The position numbers and the translations under genes were made by a program. From positions 1-64,000 of the forward strand of contig CAZEFW010000011.1 of the NCBI GenBank assembly GCA_964511535.1: a DNA stretch of 64,000 nt, written 5' to 3'. The notes below the pieces were generated by a model. The model saw only the letters and a list, made by a program, of their open reading frames with translations. It was not told where the DNA came from and searched no databases. Positions 17,672 to 25,095 of this stretch are shown here, in pieces. Numbering within the stretch: the stretch's first letter is position 1; the number at the start of each line of letters is the position of its first letter. Source of the stretch: CAZCFB01 sp964511535. GTDB taxonomy: Bacteria > Myxococcota_A > Polyangia > GCA-2747355 > CAZCFB01.

Positions 17672-19060
17672 CTATCCGGGCCCGCCGGGCCTGTCTCGCC
17701 TGACCAGGAGTATCGCATATACCGTGATCGGGAGCAGGCAAAGCACGAAGTAGGTGAGGCTGTTGGTCCAGGCCAGGGTTGTGATGCCGTACCTGGACGA
17801 CGCGTGGATCTTGACGAAGACGGACACCACCCCCATGAGCAGGCCGAAGAACGCCTGCAGGGAGAGGTTGTTGGTGCCGTTGAGGTACATGGCCACGCAG
17901 TTGCCCATGGCCAGCAGCGTCGTCCAGACCGCCAGCGGGAGCAGCAGCTCCCTGGGGGCGTCGATCTGCGGCCCCATCCAGACATGGATAATCCAGGGCC
18001 CGGCCCAGACCAGGGCCAGGTTCACCGCGGTGGAGAGGCCGGTCACGGCCAGCAGCGACCGGGTGAACGTCTTGCGGACCCAGGCGAAGTCTCCCCTGAC
18101 GGTGGCCTCGCCGTAGGCCGGCCACAACGGGAGCACGAGGATGGTGACGAAGTAGTTGAAGAAGTCGAACAGCTTGCGGGCCACGGCGTAGTCGCTGACC
18201 GTGCTGGGCGACACCGTGTAGGAGATGATCACGTTGTCGCTCACATTGGACAGCGAGACGGAGACCTGGAGCAGGAAGAACAGCGCGCCGGTCTTGAGCA
18301 GCGTCTTGACTGGCTCCAGGCCCACGTTGCCGAGCCCGGGGCCGAGCCAGGGCCGCGAGACCCGGACCAGGTGCAGGAGGTTCCCCGCGGAGGCCAGAAA
18401 GGGGCCGAGCATGAACGCCAGGATGATCCATGGCAGCCCCGCGCCCATGAAGATGGCCAGCAGCACCCCGGCGATCCTGATCAGGATGCCCGCCGACTCG
18501 ACCATGTTGTTGATGTACCCCTCCTGGAACCCGAGTCGGGTCTGCTTGGCCGTGACCAGGGGCAGGGTCAGGAGGAAGGCGAACGCGAAGATGATCACGG
18601 CGGGGCCCACCTCGCGGCGCGCCTCCGGGGAGGTGGCAGACAGCAGGTCGGACAGCGGAAACAGGAAGATGAGCGGCGTGATCACCAGGGCGAGCAAGAC
18701 CGCCATCGAGCCCAGCAGGGCCAGGGCCGATGAGAGGTACCGGGCGATCTTCTCCCGGTCCTCCTCGGCGCTCGCAGAGGAGACGGCGTAGATCAGCCCG
18801 TTGCCGATGCCGAGATCCGCGAACATGAAGAGGAAGGAGAAGGAGGTGATGGTCATCCAGATGCCAAACCGCTCCTTGCCCAGGGCGCCGAGGGCCAGGG
18901 GGATCACCACCAGCGTGAAGATGAGCCCCGAGGAGCGGACGAACAGGGAGGTGCCGGTGGTGATGATGGCGCGGCGGTTTCGCTCCTGGGAGCGGCCGGT
19001 CTCGGTGTCATTGATCCCGGGGCGGAGCCATCGTCGCAGCTTGGAGACCGGATCAATCAT
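17672..19060 (-). CDS. Wzx-type polysaccharide flippase (MATE/MOP superfamily)
   Basis: From the ATG at 19060 the product is 462 residues, nearly all in about 12-14 hydrophobic helices, with an N-terminal positive stretch (KLRRWLRPG). TSLFVRSSGLIFTLVVIPL and FGIWMTITSFSF are typical of the O-antigen flippase family, which moves undecaprenyl-linked repeat units across the inner membrane. A longer frame upstream to 19189 is low-complexity and rejected. AAGGAGG is present but 12 bases from the ATG, longer than usual. It is the first gene of the seven-gene dideoxysugar operon. The 170 bases upstream contain the divergent tRNA-Leu promoter. Confidence 0.88.
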   Translation of the reverse strand: MIDPVSKLRRWLRPGINDTETGRSQERNRRAIITTGTSLFVRSSGLIFTLVVIPLALGALGKERFGIWMTITSFSFLFMFADLGIGNGLIYAVSSASAEEDREKIARYLSSALALLGSMAVLLALVITPLIFLFPLSDLLSATSPEARREVGPAVIIFAFAFLLTLPLVTAKQTRLGFQEGYINNMVESAGILIRIAGVLLAIFMGAGLPWIILAFMLGPFLASAGNLLHLVRVSRPWLGPGLGNVGLEPVKTLLKTGALFFLLQVSVSLSNVSDNVIISYTVSPSTVSDYAVARKLFDFFNYFVTILVLPLWPAYGEATVRGDFAWVRKTFTRSLLAVTGLSTAVNLALVWAGPWIIHVWMGPQIDAPRELLLPLAVWTTLLAMGNCVAMYLNGTNNLSLQAFFGLLMGVVSVFVKIHASSRYGITTLAWTNSLTYFVLCLLPITVYAILLVRRDRPGGPG

Positions 19061-19182
19061 GGAGCGCGGCCGCCTCCTTGGGCAGAGCCTCGCCGGAGGG
19101 CCGGCGGCGAAGGCGAGTGTAGCAGCGAGCCGCCGGGTCGGGCCAGCGTCGGTTTCCAAACCCGCGGTGGCCAGCAACACTC

Positions 19183-19211
19183 TTGACACTCAGCCCCGCC
19201 GCCGCTATCTA
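19183..19211 (+). promoter_or_regulatory. Sigma-70-type promoter of tRNA-Leu
   Basis: A consensus -35 TTGACA (19183-19188), a 17-base spacer and -10 TATCTA (19206-19211) stand 21 bases before the tRNA-Leu gene. This is the best -35/-10 pair seen in the window. Confidence 0.8.
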
Positions 19212-19232
19212 TTGCTGGCTTTTGCTCATCCC

Positions 19233-19319
19233 GCGAGGATGGCGGAATTGGTAGACGCACTAGCTTGAGGGGCTAGCGCCTGAGAGGGCGTGGGGGTTCG
19301 AATCCCCCTCCTCGCACCA
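19233..19319 (+). tRNA. tRNA-Leu (anticodon GAG), CCA encoded
   Basis: The acceptor stem GCGAGGA pairs with TCCTCGC. The anticodon arm is CTAGC-TTGAGGG-GCTAG with GAG, and a long variable arm is typical of class II tRNAs. The T arm is GGGGG-TTCGAAT-CCCCC. ACCA follows the acceptor stem, so CCA is encoded. It decodes CUC/CUU leucine codons. Confidence 0.97.
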
Positions 19320-19322
19320 AAC

Positions 19323-20012
19323 GTGGAACAGCAAAGCACTCAACGAAGCGGCCAGCTCAAGCTGGCCGCTTTGCTTTATGCAGGCCTCGCCCTGGCCGCC
19401 GTGGCCTGGTCCGTGCTGGCCGGGCGCCCGCACCTGGTCTACGTCCCCGGGCAATGCACGCTGTTCAGCCTCGCCTGGGGCGCCGCGGCAGGCGCGGGCC
19501 TCGGCCTGCTGGTGGTGCTGCTGTCCCAGGTCTCCCTGCGCTATTTCGGCTGGGCCCGCGAGCTGTACCGCTGGTTCGCCGGGGTGCTCGGCCCCCTGAC
19601 CGGCGCCCAGGCGTTCTGGTTCGCGCTGCTCTCCGCCACCGGCGAGGAGCTGTTCTTCCGCGGCGCCATGCAGCCCTCCCTCGGCCTCTGGATAACGTCC
19701 ATCATCTTCGGCCTGGCCCACCTTCCACCCCGGCGGCGCTACCTGCACTGGACCGTATCCGCCCTGCTGCTGGGCCTCGGCTTCGGCGTGCTCACCGAGC
19801 AGAGCGGCAACCTGGCGGGGGCCTGGCTGGGCCACCTGCTGGTCAACTGGCTCAACCTGGGGCAGTTGAAGAGATTCCACGCCGCGCACGTAGAGATAAT
19901 GGGTGGATTAACACCGCCCGAGGACCATGGTATTGCAAACCATGCTGAGACCGACGGCGACGACGCTGCTCCTGGCGGCCCTGACGGCCCTGACGGGACC
20001 GGCCCGGGCTGA
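19323..20012 (+). CDS. CPBP-family intramembrane glutamic protease
   Basis: The frame contains the CPBP (Abi/CAAX-like) motifs in membrane helices: EELFFRG (Glu108-Glu109, Arg113), FGLAH (His133) and GHLLVNW (His171), counted from the GTG at 19323. These residues form the active site of prenyl-protein-type or bacteriocin-related proteases. The start is uncertain. The frame is open from inside the tRNA, no ATG precedes the first helix, and GTG 19323 lacks a ribosome site. A terminator-like hairpin falls within the first 20 codons. The last 29 codons overlap the SpoIID gene in another frame and look like low-complexity read-out. Confidence 0.72.
   Translation: MEQQSTQRSGQLKLAALLYAGLALAAVAWSVLAGRPHLVYVPGQCTLFSLAWGAAAGAGLGLLVVLLSQVSLRYFGWARELYRWFAGVLGPLTGAQAFWFALLSATGEELFFRGAMQPSLGLWITSIIFGLAHLPPRRRYLHWTVSALLLGLGFGVLTEQSGNLAGAWLGHLLVNWLNLGQLKRFHAAHVEIMGGLTPPEDHGIANHAETDGDDAAPGGPDGPDGTGPG
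19346..19377 (+). terminator. Hairpin terminator-like structure after tRNA-Leu
   Basis: A perfect 11-bp stem AGCGGCCAGCT / AGCTGGCCGCT (19347-19357 with 19360-19370) with a 2-base loop is followed by TTGCTTT. It starts 27 bases after the tRNA and fits a factor-independent terminator with an imperfect U-tract. Confidence 0.65.
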
Positions 20013-21609
20013 CTCCCTCAGCCGTGACGACAAGGTCAGGGCGCTCTACTCCAACCAGTTCGCCTTCGATCGCCGCGGGGTGCCGGTGGTCACCGTGGCC
20101 ATCGCCGAGGGCCTGCAGGAGGTGACCATCGAGGGGGACGCGGCCCCGCACCTGCTGCCAGACGGAGAGGCCGGCTCCAGGGTCACCGCGGGCCTCAGGT
20201 GGCAGGTCACGCTGCAGCGCGGCTCCCGCCCGGCCCGGGCCCGGCACTTCGCCGTGCTGGCCCGCCACCCGTACGGCGGCCTGGCCACCCTGCGCACGGA
20301 GAAGGCGCGCTGGAAGGCCCGCGGCCTGAAGCCGAAGATCATGGAGGTCGGCTCGGTGTTCGGGGTCATGGGCAAGGTGTTCGACAGCCGCGCATTCCTG
20401 CTGGTCAACGGCCCGCACCGCAGCCGGGCGGCGGCCATCCGCCTCAGCGAGGAGCAGGCCCAAAAGCACGGCCTGTCCCAGCCCCACGCCGTGGCCAAGC
20501 TGGAGCGCCGCTCCGCGGGCAGCTTCGTGGCCGTGGCCCTGGACACCTCCCGCGCCGCCCGGGCGGTGGTGCGGGTCAAGGACGCCCTGTGGTTCGCGCC
20601 GCCCAAGAGCGGCAAGCTGACCGTGAGCTACAACGACCCGGACCGCAACGGCGCGCGGGTCAACAAGCCGTACTGGGGCGAGGTGTATGTCACGGTGGAC
20701 CGCAACGGCAAGGTCGCCGTGGTCAACGCCGTGCCCGCCGACCGGCTGCTGGCGGGCCTGGTGCCGGCGGAGATCTTCGCCTCGGCGCCCGAGGCTGCCC
20801 TGCGCACTCAGGCGGTGGCCGCCAGGGGCCACCTGCTGGCCAAGATCGGCACCCGCCACATGGCCGACCCGTACCTGCTCTGCTCCAGGGTCCACTGCCA
20901 GGTCTACGCCGGCGCCGGCCACGAGCACCCGCGGGCCACCGCCGCGGTCAAGGCCACCCGGGGCGAGCTGCTGGTGCGCGCTGACGGCGGCTTGGTGGAC
21001 ACGGTCTACAGCGCGGTGTGCGGCGGCCACACCGAGCACAACGACAACGTCTGGCCCGTGCCCGCGGACGGCAACCTGCGCGGCCACCTGGACGACACCC
21101 GCGGCGCGGCGGCCATGCGCCCCTACCGGCGGGGCATCACCGAGGGCAACATCACCGCCTGGCTGGCGCGCAAGCCCGACTCCTGGTGCGCCCGGAGCCG
21201 CTACAACAAGAACAAGGTGCGCTGGGAGCGCAAGATCTCCGCCACGCGCATGAACCGGCTCACCGCGAACCTCGGGGTGGGCGCGGTGCGCGACCTGCGC
21301 GTGCTCTCCCGGGGCGTGTCGGGGCGCGCCAGGGCCGTGGAGGTGGTGGGCAGCAAGGGCACCGCCACCGTCAAGCGGGAGCTCACCATCCGCAGGCGGT
21401 TCGGCAACCTGCACAGCTCCATGTTCACGGTGCGCGTGCGCAAGACCCCCGGCGGCAACCCTGCCGAGTTCATCTTCACCGGGGGCGGCTGGGGGCACGG
21501 GGTCGGCATGTGCCAGACCGGCGCCACGGGCATGGGCGCGGCGGGCAAGTCCCACGCCGAGATCCTGGGGCACTACTACCCGGGCAGCCAGCTGAAGAAG
21601 CTGTACTGA
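19927..21609 (+). CDS. SpoIID/LytB-domain exported protein
   Basis: The 560-residue protein has a signal peptide (LRPTATTLLLAALTALTGPARA). The SpoIID/LytB fold lies in the second half: YWGEVYVTV, LAGLVPAEIF, LRTQAVAARGHL, YSAVCGGHTEHN and the C-terminal GGGWGHGVGMCQTG. SpoIID is a lytic transglycosylase acting on stem-peptide-free glycan strands; LytB is an amidase enhancer. The organism need not sporulate, as the family also occurs in non-sporulating bacteria as a wall-remodelling factor. The first 200 residues are a separate beta-rich region. GAGGA lies just before the ATG at 19927; 19942 is an alternative start. Confidence 0.88.
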   Translation: MVLQTMLRPTATTLLLAALTALTGPARADSLSRDDKVRALYSNQFAFDRRGVPVVTVAIAEGLQEVTIEGDAAPHLLPDGEAGSRVTAGLRWQVTLQRGSRPARARHFAVLARHPYGGLATLRTEKARWKARGLKPKIMEVGSVFGVMGKVFDSRAFLLVNGPHRSRAAAIRLSEEQAQKHGLSQPHAVAKLERRSAGSFVAVALDTSRAARAVVRVKDALWFAPPKSGKLTVSYNDPDRNGARVNKPYWGEVYVTVDRNGKVAVVNAVPADRLLAGLVPAEIFASAPEAALRTQAVAARGHLLAKIGTRHMADPYLLCSRVHCQVYAGAGHEHPRATAAVKATRGELLVRADGGLVDTVYSAVCGGHTEHNDNVWPVPADGNLRGHLDDTRGAAAMRPYRRGITEGNITAWLARKPDSWCARSRYNKNKVRWERKISATRMNRLTANLGVGAVRDLRVLSRGVSGRARAVEVVGSKGTATVKRELTIRRRFGNLHSSMFTVRVRKTPGGNPAEFIFTGGGWGHGVGMCQTGATGMGAAGKSHAEILGHYYPGSQLKKLY

Positions 21610-21618
21610 GAGGCGCAG

Positions 21619-22437
21619 ATGCTGGGCAAGAAGATCAGGGGGAAGCTGAAGGACGCCATCCGGACCGCGGCCCGGGGCGGCGAGCTGGAGGTGCGCCCGG
21701 ATGACCGCTGGGTAGTGAGCTACCCCAAGAGCGGCAACACCTGGCTGCGGTTCATGGTGGGCGCCCTGCTGCAACGCGCCGGCGACGGCGGCGAGGTGGA
21801 CTTCCACAACATGGACGCCCTGGTGCCGGACATCTACCGCCACCGCGAGCGTGAGCTGCGCGCCCTGCCCTCTCCCCGGTTCCTCAAGAGCCACGAGCCA
21901 TACGACCCGCGGGTCGCCCGGGCGGTCTGCATGGTGCGCGACCCGCGCAGCGTGGCCACGTCGTACTACTTCTTCCTGCAGCGCGAGCGGCGGCTGCCGG
22001 AGGGCGAGCCGTTCGCGGACTACTTGCCGCGCTACCTGGCCGGCGACCTGGACCGCTACGGCACCTGGGCCGAGCATGTGGAGGGCTGGCTCGAGGCCGA
22101 GGCCCGCCACCCGAACGTGGTCGTGCTGCGCTACGAGGAGATGCTGGCCGATCCCATGCCCGGCGCCCGTCGCCTGGCCGCCGCCCTGGGCCTGCCCGAC
22201 GACGACGACGCCTTGGAGGCCGCCCTGCGGCACAGCTCCTTCGACCGGATGCAGGCCCTGGACCGCCAGCGCACGGCCGCGGCCGATCCCGCGCTCAAGG
22301 GCAAGGACCTGAAGATCCTGTTCGTGCGCAAGGGCTCCACCGACGAGTGGCGGGAGCACTTCGACCCACAGCAGCTCGGGATGTTGGTGGGGGCGTTCGG
22401 CGCGACCATGCGCCGGGTGGGCTACGAGACGGAGTAG
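21619..22437 (+). CDS. Sulfotransferase-domain protein
   Basis: This 272-residue protein has the two PAPS-binding signatures of sulfotransferases: the 5'-phosphosulfate loop YPKSGNTWLR (about residue 36) and the 3'-phosphate segment VRDPRSVATSYY (about residue 109). FLKSHEPYD lies between them. The family transfers sulfate from PAPS to hydroxyl groups of carbohydrates, lipids or small molecules. It starts nine bases after the SpoIID gene with GAGG at good spacing, so the pair may modify the same envelope glycan. That link is inferred. The gene ends one base before the converging 22438 gene. Confidence 0.87.
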   Translation: MLGKKIRGKLKDAIRTAARGGELEVRPDDRWVVSYPKSGNTWLRFMVGALLQRAGDGGEVDFHNMDALVPDIYRHRERELRALPSPRFLKSHEPYDPRVARAVCMVRDPRSVATSYYFFLQRERRLPEGEPFADYLPRYLAGDLDRYGTWAEHVEGWLEAEARHPNVVVLRYEEMLADPMPGARRLAAALGLPDDDDALEAALRHSSFDRMQALDRQRTAAADPALKGKDLKILFVRKGSTDEWREHFDPQQLGMLVGAFGATMRRVGYETE

Positions 22438-22761
22438 CTACTCCTCGGCCAGCTCCTCCTCGAGGGCCTCCATCTCGGCCTCCATGTTGGACGCCGTGAT
22501 CTTGGACGCGGCCTCCTCCTCGTAGTCCGCCGGGGTGGGCAGGTCAGCGTCGGCGACCTTGGTCTCCGGCTCCTCGGAGGTCTTGACGTCCAGCTCGTCC
22601 AGCTCGGCCTCCGGGGTTTCATCCGCCGGGGCCGCCGCGGGGTCCGACGATGCCGCGGGCTCGGCCGCCGGCGTGGGCGCGGGCTTGCTCTTGCCGCCCC
22701 CCTTGCAGCCCGCCACGGCGAGCAGCGCGACACAACTCAACAGGATCAGGAACCGGGTCAT
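22438..22761 (-). CDS. Small acidic lipoprotein
   Basis: The 107-residue product has a lipobox (LLAVAGC, Cys at about 19) and a Lys/Pro/Ala linker. The rest is strongly acidic, rich in Glu/Asp and helix-prone (MEAEMEALEEELAEE at the C-terminus). GGGAGG lies six bases before its ATG, and the ATG overlaps the stop of the basic-helix gene (ATGA). No family was recognised. It is the last gene of a three-gene overlapping operon of small exported proteins, and its charge is opposite to that of its neighbour. Confidence 0.8.
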   Translation of the reverse strand: MTRFLILLSCVALLAVAGCKGGGKSKPAPTPAAEPAASSDPAAAPADETPEAELDELDVKTSEEPETKVADADLPTPADYEEEAASKITASNMEAEMEALEEELAEE

Positions 22762-23546
22762 TTCTCACCTCCCTCGTCCTTGGCTGGCGCCTTCTCCAGC
22801 TGCGCCAGGCGCTTCTCCAGCCGCTCGTCGTTGCGCTTCTTCAGCCCGGCGATGCGCTCCACTCGCTCGTTGTTGCCCGCGGCACTTGCGATGTCCTCCA
22901 GCCGCTCCAGGCGCGCCGCGCGCCAGGCGTGGCGGCGCACTGCCCGCCGCGTGCCCTCGCGCCCCTTGATCTTCTTGACCCGCTTGGCGATCTTCTCGCG
23001 CCGGGTCTTGCGCCGCTCCGCCCGCGTCTCCTTGCGCTTGGCCCGCCGCTCCTTGAGCTTGTCGCCCAGCTGCTCCCGGCGTTGCTTGGCCCGCAGCCGC
23101 CGCTCCTTGAAGTCGGTGCGCAGCCTGTCCCGGCGCGCCTTGCGCTCCAGACGCCGCGACTTGCGCAGATCCCGTTTGGCCTCGCCGACCTCCTTGCGCG
23201 CCTCCTTGCGCTCCTCCTTGAGCTCCTTCTTCGCCTCCTTGACCGCCTCCTTGTCGCCCTCCTTGCGCGCCTCCCTGAGGTCCTTGCGCGCCTCCTTGAG
23301 CTCCTCGCGCGCCTCCTTGCGCTCCTCCTTGAGCTCCTTGCGCGCCTCCTTGCGCTCCTTGACGGCCTCGCGGTGCTCCTTGCGCGCCTCCCGCCGCTCC
23401 TTGACCTTCTCCTTGATCTTCTCTCGGCGTTCCTTGCGCGCCTCGCGCCGCTCCTTCGGCCCCTTGCCCTGGGCGAAGGCGCCCCCGGGCAGGCAGATCA
23501 GCAGCGCGACAGCGGCCAGGACCGCCCGCTTCAGCGTCAACTTCAT
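22758..23546 (-). CDS. Exported highly charged basic helix protein
   Basis: The 262-residue product has a clear signal peptide (AVLAAVALLICLPGGAFA, cleaved before QGK). About 200 residues of Arg/Lys/Glu repeats follow, with motifs such as KERREARKE and KEERKEARE. The pattern suggests a long single alpha helix or coiled coil carrying large net positive charge. The protein ends in a shorter helical segment. AAGGAGGGA precedes the ATG, which overlaps the upstream stop by ATGA. It would lie in the periplasm, where a long basic rod might contact DNA, lipopolysaccharide, peptidoglycan or its acidic lipoprotein neighbour. The opposite strand is open because of the repeat, but that frame is a shadow. 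Confidence 0.78.
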   Translation of the reverse strand: MKLTLKRAVLAAVALLICLPGGAFAQGKGPKERREARKERREKIKEKVKERREARKEHREAVKERKEARKELKEERKEAREELKEARKDLREARKEGDKEAVKEAKKELKEERKEARKEVGEAKRDLRKSRRLERKARRDRLRTDFKERRLRAKQRREQLGDKLKERRAKRKETRAERRKTRREKIAKRVKKIKGREGTRRAVRRHAWRAARLERLEDIASAAGNNERVERIAGLKKRNDERLEKRLAQLEKAPAKDEGGEK

Positions 23547-23887
23547 GTTCCCTCCTTTTCAGCTTCAGGTTTGGTTTTCACGGGGTTCAGCTTCACCTTG
23601 GGCCACATGCAGCACCCATCCTCCGTGTTGCACTGGGCGTCGTGGCCAAGGACCTTGACACAGAATGTTTTGCCTTTCCCCTTGCAGCCGGGGAGACACA
23701 CCGGGGTCTCGTACATGGTGGGCGGCATCCAGCAGCAGCGCTCTCCGCTGGCGCAGCCTTCGGCGGTTCCCATCACTTCACATGCCTTGAAGCGCGGCTC
23801 GGCCTTGGGGGGCGGCTTCTTCGCGGCCGGCGCGCTGCACGCTGCCAGCAGCGCCCCGAGGCACAGCACCAGCGTCGTGGATTTCAT
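23543..23887 (-). CDS. Small Cys-rich lipoprotein
   Basis: From the ATG at 23887, preceded by the strong site GGAGGAGAG, the product is 114 residues with lipobox LAAC (Cys17) and a Pro/Lys linker. It has two similar Cys-rich segments (CASGERCCWMPP and CNTEDGCCMWP) joined by PVCLPGCKGKGKTFC. About ten cysteines suggest a disulfide-stabilised fold with an internal duplication. It is the first gene of the overlapping three-gene operon and is divergent from mutY with a 39-base gap. No named family was recognised. The longer frame through to 25078 is antisense to mutY and rejected. Confidence 0.78.
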   Translation of the reverse strand: MKSTTLVLCLGALLAACSAPAAKKPPPKAEPRFKACEVMGTAEGCASGERCCWMPPTMYETPVCLPGCKGKGKTFCVKVLGHDAQCNTEDGCCMWPKVKLNPVKTKPEAEKEGT

Positions 23888-23926
23888 GATCTCTCCTCCG
23901 GTCTGCATGTGACATAACAGTACGCC

Positions 23927-25072
23927 ATGGATGACGCCGCTTACCACACCCTCGGCATAACCCCGCGCCAGCTGTCCGCCCTGAAGCGCGCGGTGCCCGC
24001 CCTGCACCGCTGGTACCGCGGCGCGCGCCGCGAGATGCCCTGGCGGGAGACCCGCGACCCGTACGCCATCTGGGTCTCGGAGGTGATGCTGCAGCAGACC
24101 CAGGTGGCCACGGTGATCCCCTACTACCACCGGTGGCTCGAGTCGTTCCCCACGGTGCAGGACCTGGCCGACGCCGAGCTGGAGGACGTGCTGCGCGTCT
24201 GGGAAGGGCTCGGCTACTACAGCCGCGCGCGCAACCTGCACCGCGCGGCGCGCCAGGTGGTGGAGCGCCACGCAGGCGCGGTGCCCGGGGACCGCGAGTC
24301 GTTCCGGAGCCTGACCGGCGTGGGCGCCTACACCGAGGCGGCGGTGCTGAGCATCGCCTTCGGCGAGGACCTGGCGGTGGTGGACGGCAACGTGCGCCGG
24401 GTGCTGTCGCGGCTCATTACCCTGGAGCAAGATCCGCGCAAGGGCGGCCCCGACCGCGCCCTGGACAGCCTCGCAGCCGCCCTGCTGCCCCCGGGCACCG
24501 CCGCCCTGCACAACCAGAGCGTCATGGAGCTTGGCGCGCTGGTGTGCACCCCCCGCTCTCCGGGCTGCGCCGGCTGCCCGCTGCGCGCCCCCTGCCGCGC
24601 GCGCCGGCAAGAGGATCCCACCGCGTACCCGCGCAAGGCGCCGCGGCGCAAGGTGCCCCACCACCAGGTGGCCATCGGCGTGGTCCAGGATGACCGGGGC
24701 AAGGTCCTGATCCAGCGCCGCCCCTACGAGGCAATGCTGGGCGGGCTGTGGGAGTTCCCGGGCGGCAAGCTGGAGCCGGGCGAGGCCGCGGAGCAGGCCC
24801 TGGCCCGGGAGCTGCGCGAGGAGCTGGGCCTCGAGGCGGAGCCCGTGCGCGCGCTGCCCACCGTGGACCACGCCTACACCCACTTCAAGGTCACCCTGCA
24901 CCCGTTCCTCTGTCGCCTCGGGACCATGAACCCCCGCGCCGGCGAGGGGCAGCCCCACCGCTGGGTGGCTCCGGCGGACCTCTCCGAGCACCCGATGCCC
25001 AGGGCCAACCGCAAAGTCCTGGAGGCGCTGATGCCTCTTGTCAGCGGCGGCCAAAGGGATCATAAGGGGTAG
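23927..25072 (+). CDS. mutY: Adenine DNA glycosylase with complete Nudix box
   Basis: This 381-residue protein removes adenine mispaired with 8-oxoguanine. The N-terminal helix-hairpin-helix glycosylase has the catalytic Glu in SEVMLQQTQV, hairpin LTGVGAYTEAA and catalytic Asp in AVVDGNVRR. The [4Fe-4S] cysteines are spaced C-x6-C-x2-C-x5-C (CTPRSPGCAGCPLRAPC). The C-terminal domain, which recognises oxoG and is usually a degenerate MutT fold, here has a full Nudix signature: G-x5-E-x7-REL-x-EE-x-GL, starting in FPGGKLEPGE. It could therefore keep hydrolase activity, which is inference. Confidence 0.95.
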   Translation: MDDAAYHTLGITPRQLSALKRAVPALHRWYRGARREMPWRETRDPYAIWVSEVMLQQTQVATVIPYYHRWLESFPTVQDLADAELEDVLRVWEGLGYYSRARNLHRAARQVVERHAGAVPGDRESFRSLTGVGAYTEAAVLSIAFGEDLAVVDGNVRRVLSRLITLEQDPRKGGPDRALDSLAAALLPPGTAALHNQSVMELGALVCTPRSPGCAGCPLRAPCRARRQEDPTAYPRKAPRRKVPHHQVAIGVVQDDRGKVLIQRRPYEAMLGGLWEFPGGKLEPGEAAEQALARELREELGLEAEPVRALPTVDHAYTHFKVTLHPFLCRLGTMNPRAGEGQPHRWVAPADLSEHPMPRANRKVLEALMPLVSGGQRDHKG

Positions 25073-25095
25073 CGTCACCAGCCACGGACGAGACC

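Noticed and set aside
22650..23912. Arg/Leu-rich plus-strand frames opposite the basic helix gene
   Set aside because: They are the complement of the Arg/Lys/Glu repeats; the minus strand has signal peptides, strong ribosome sites and ATGA overlaps.
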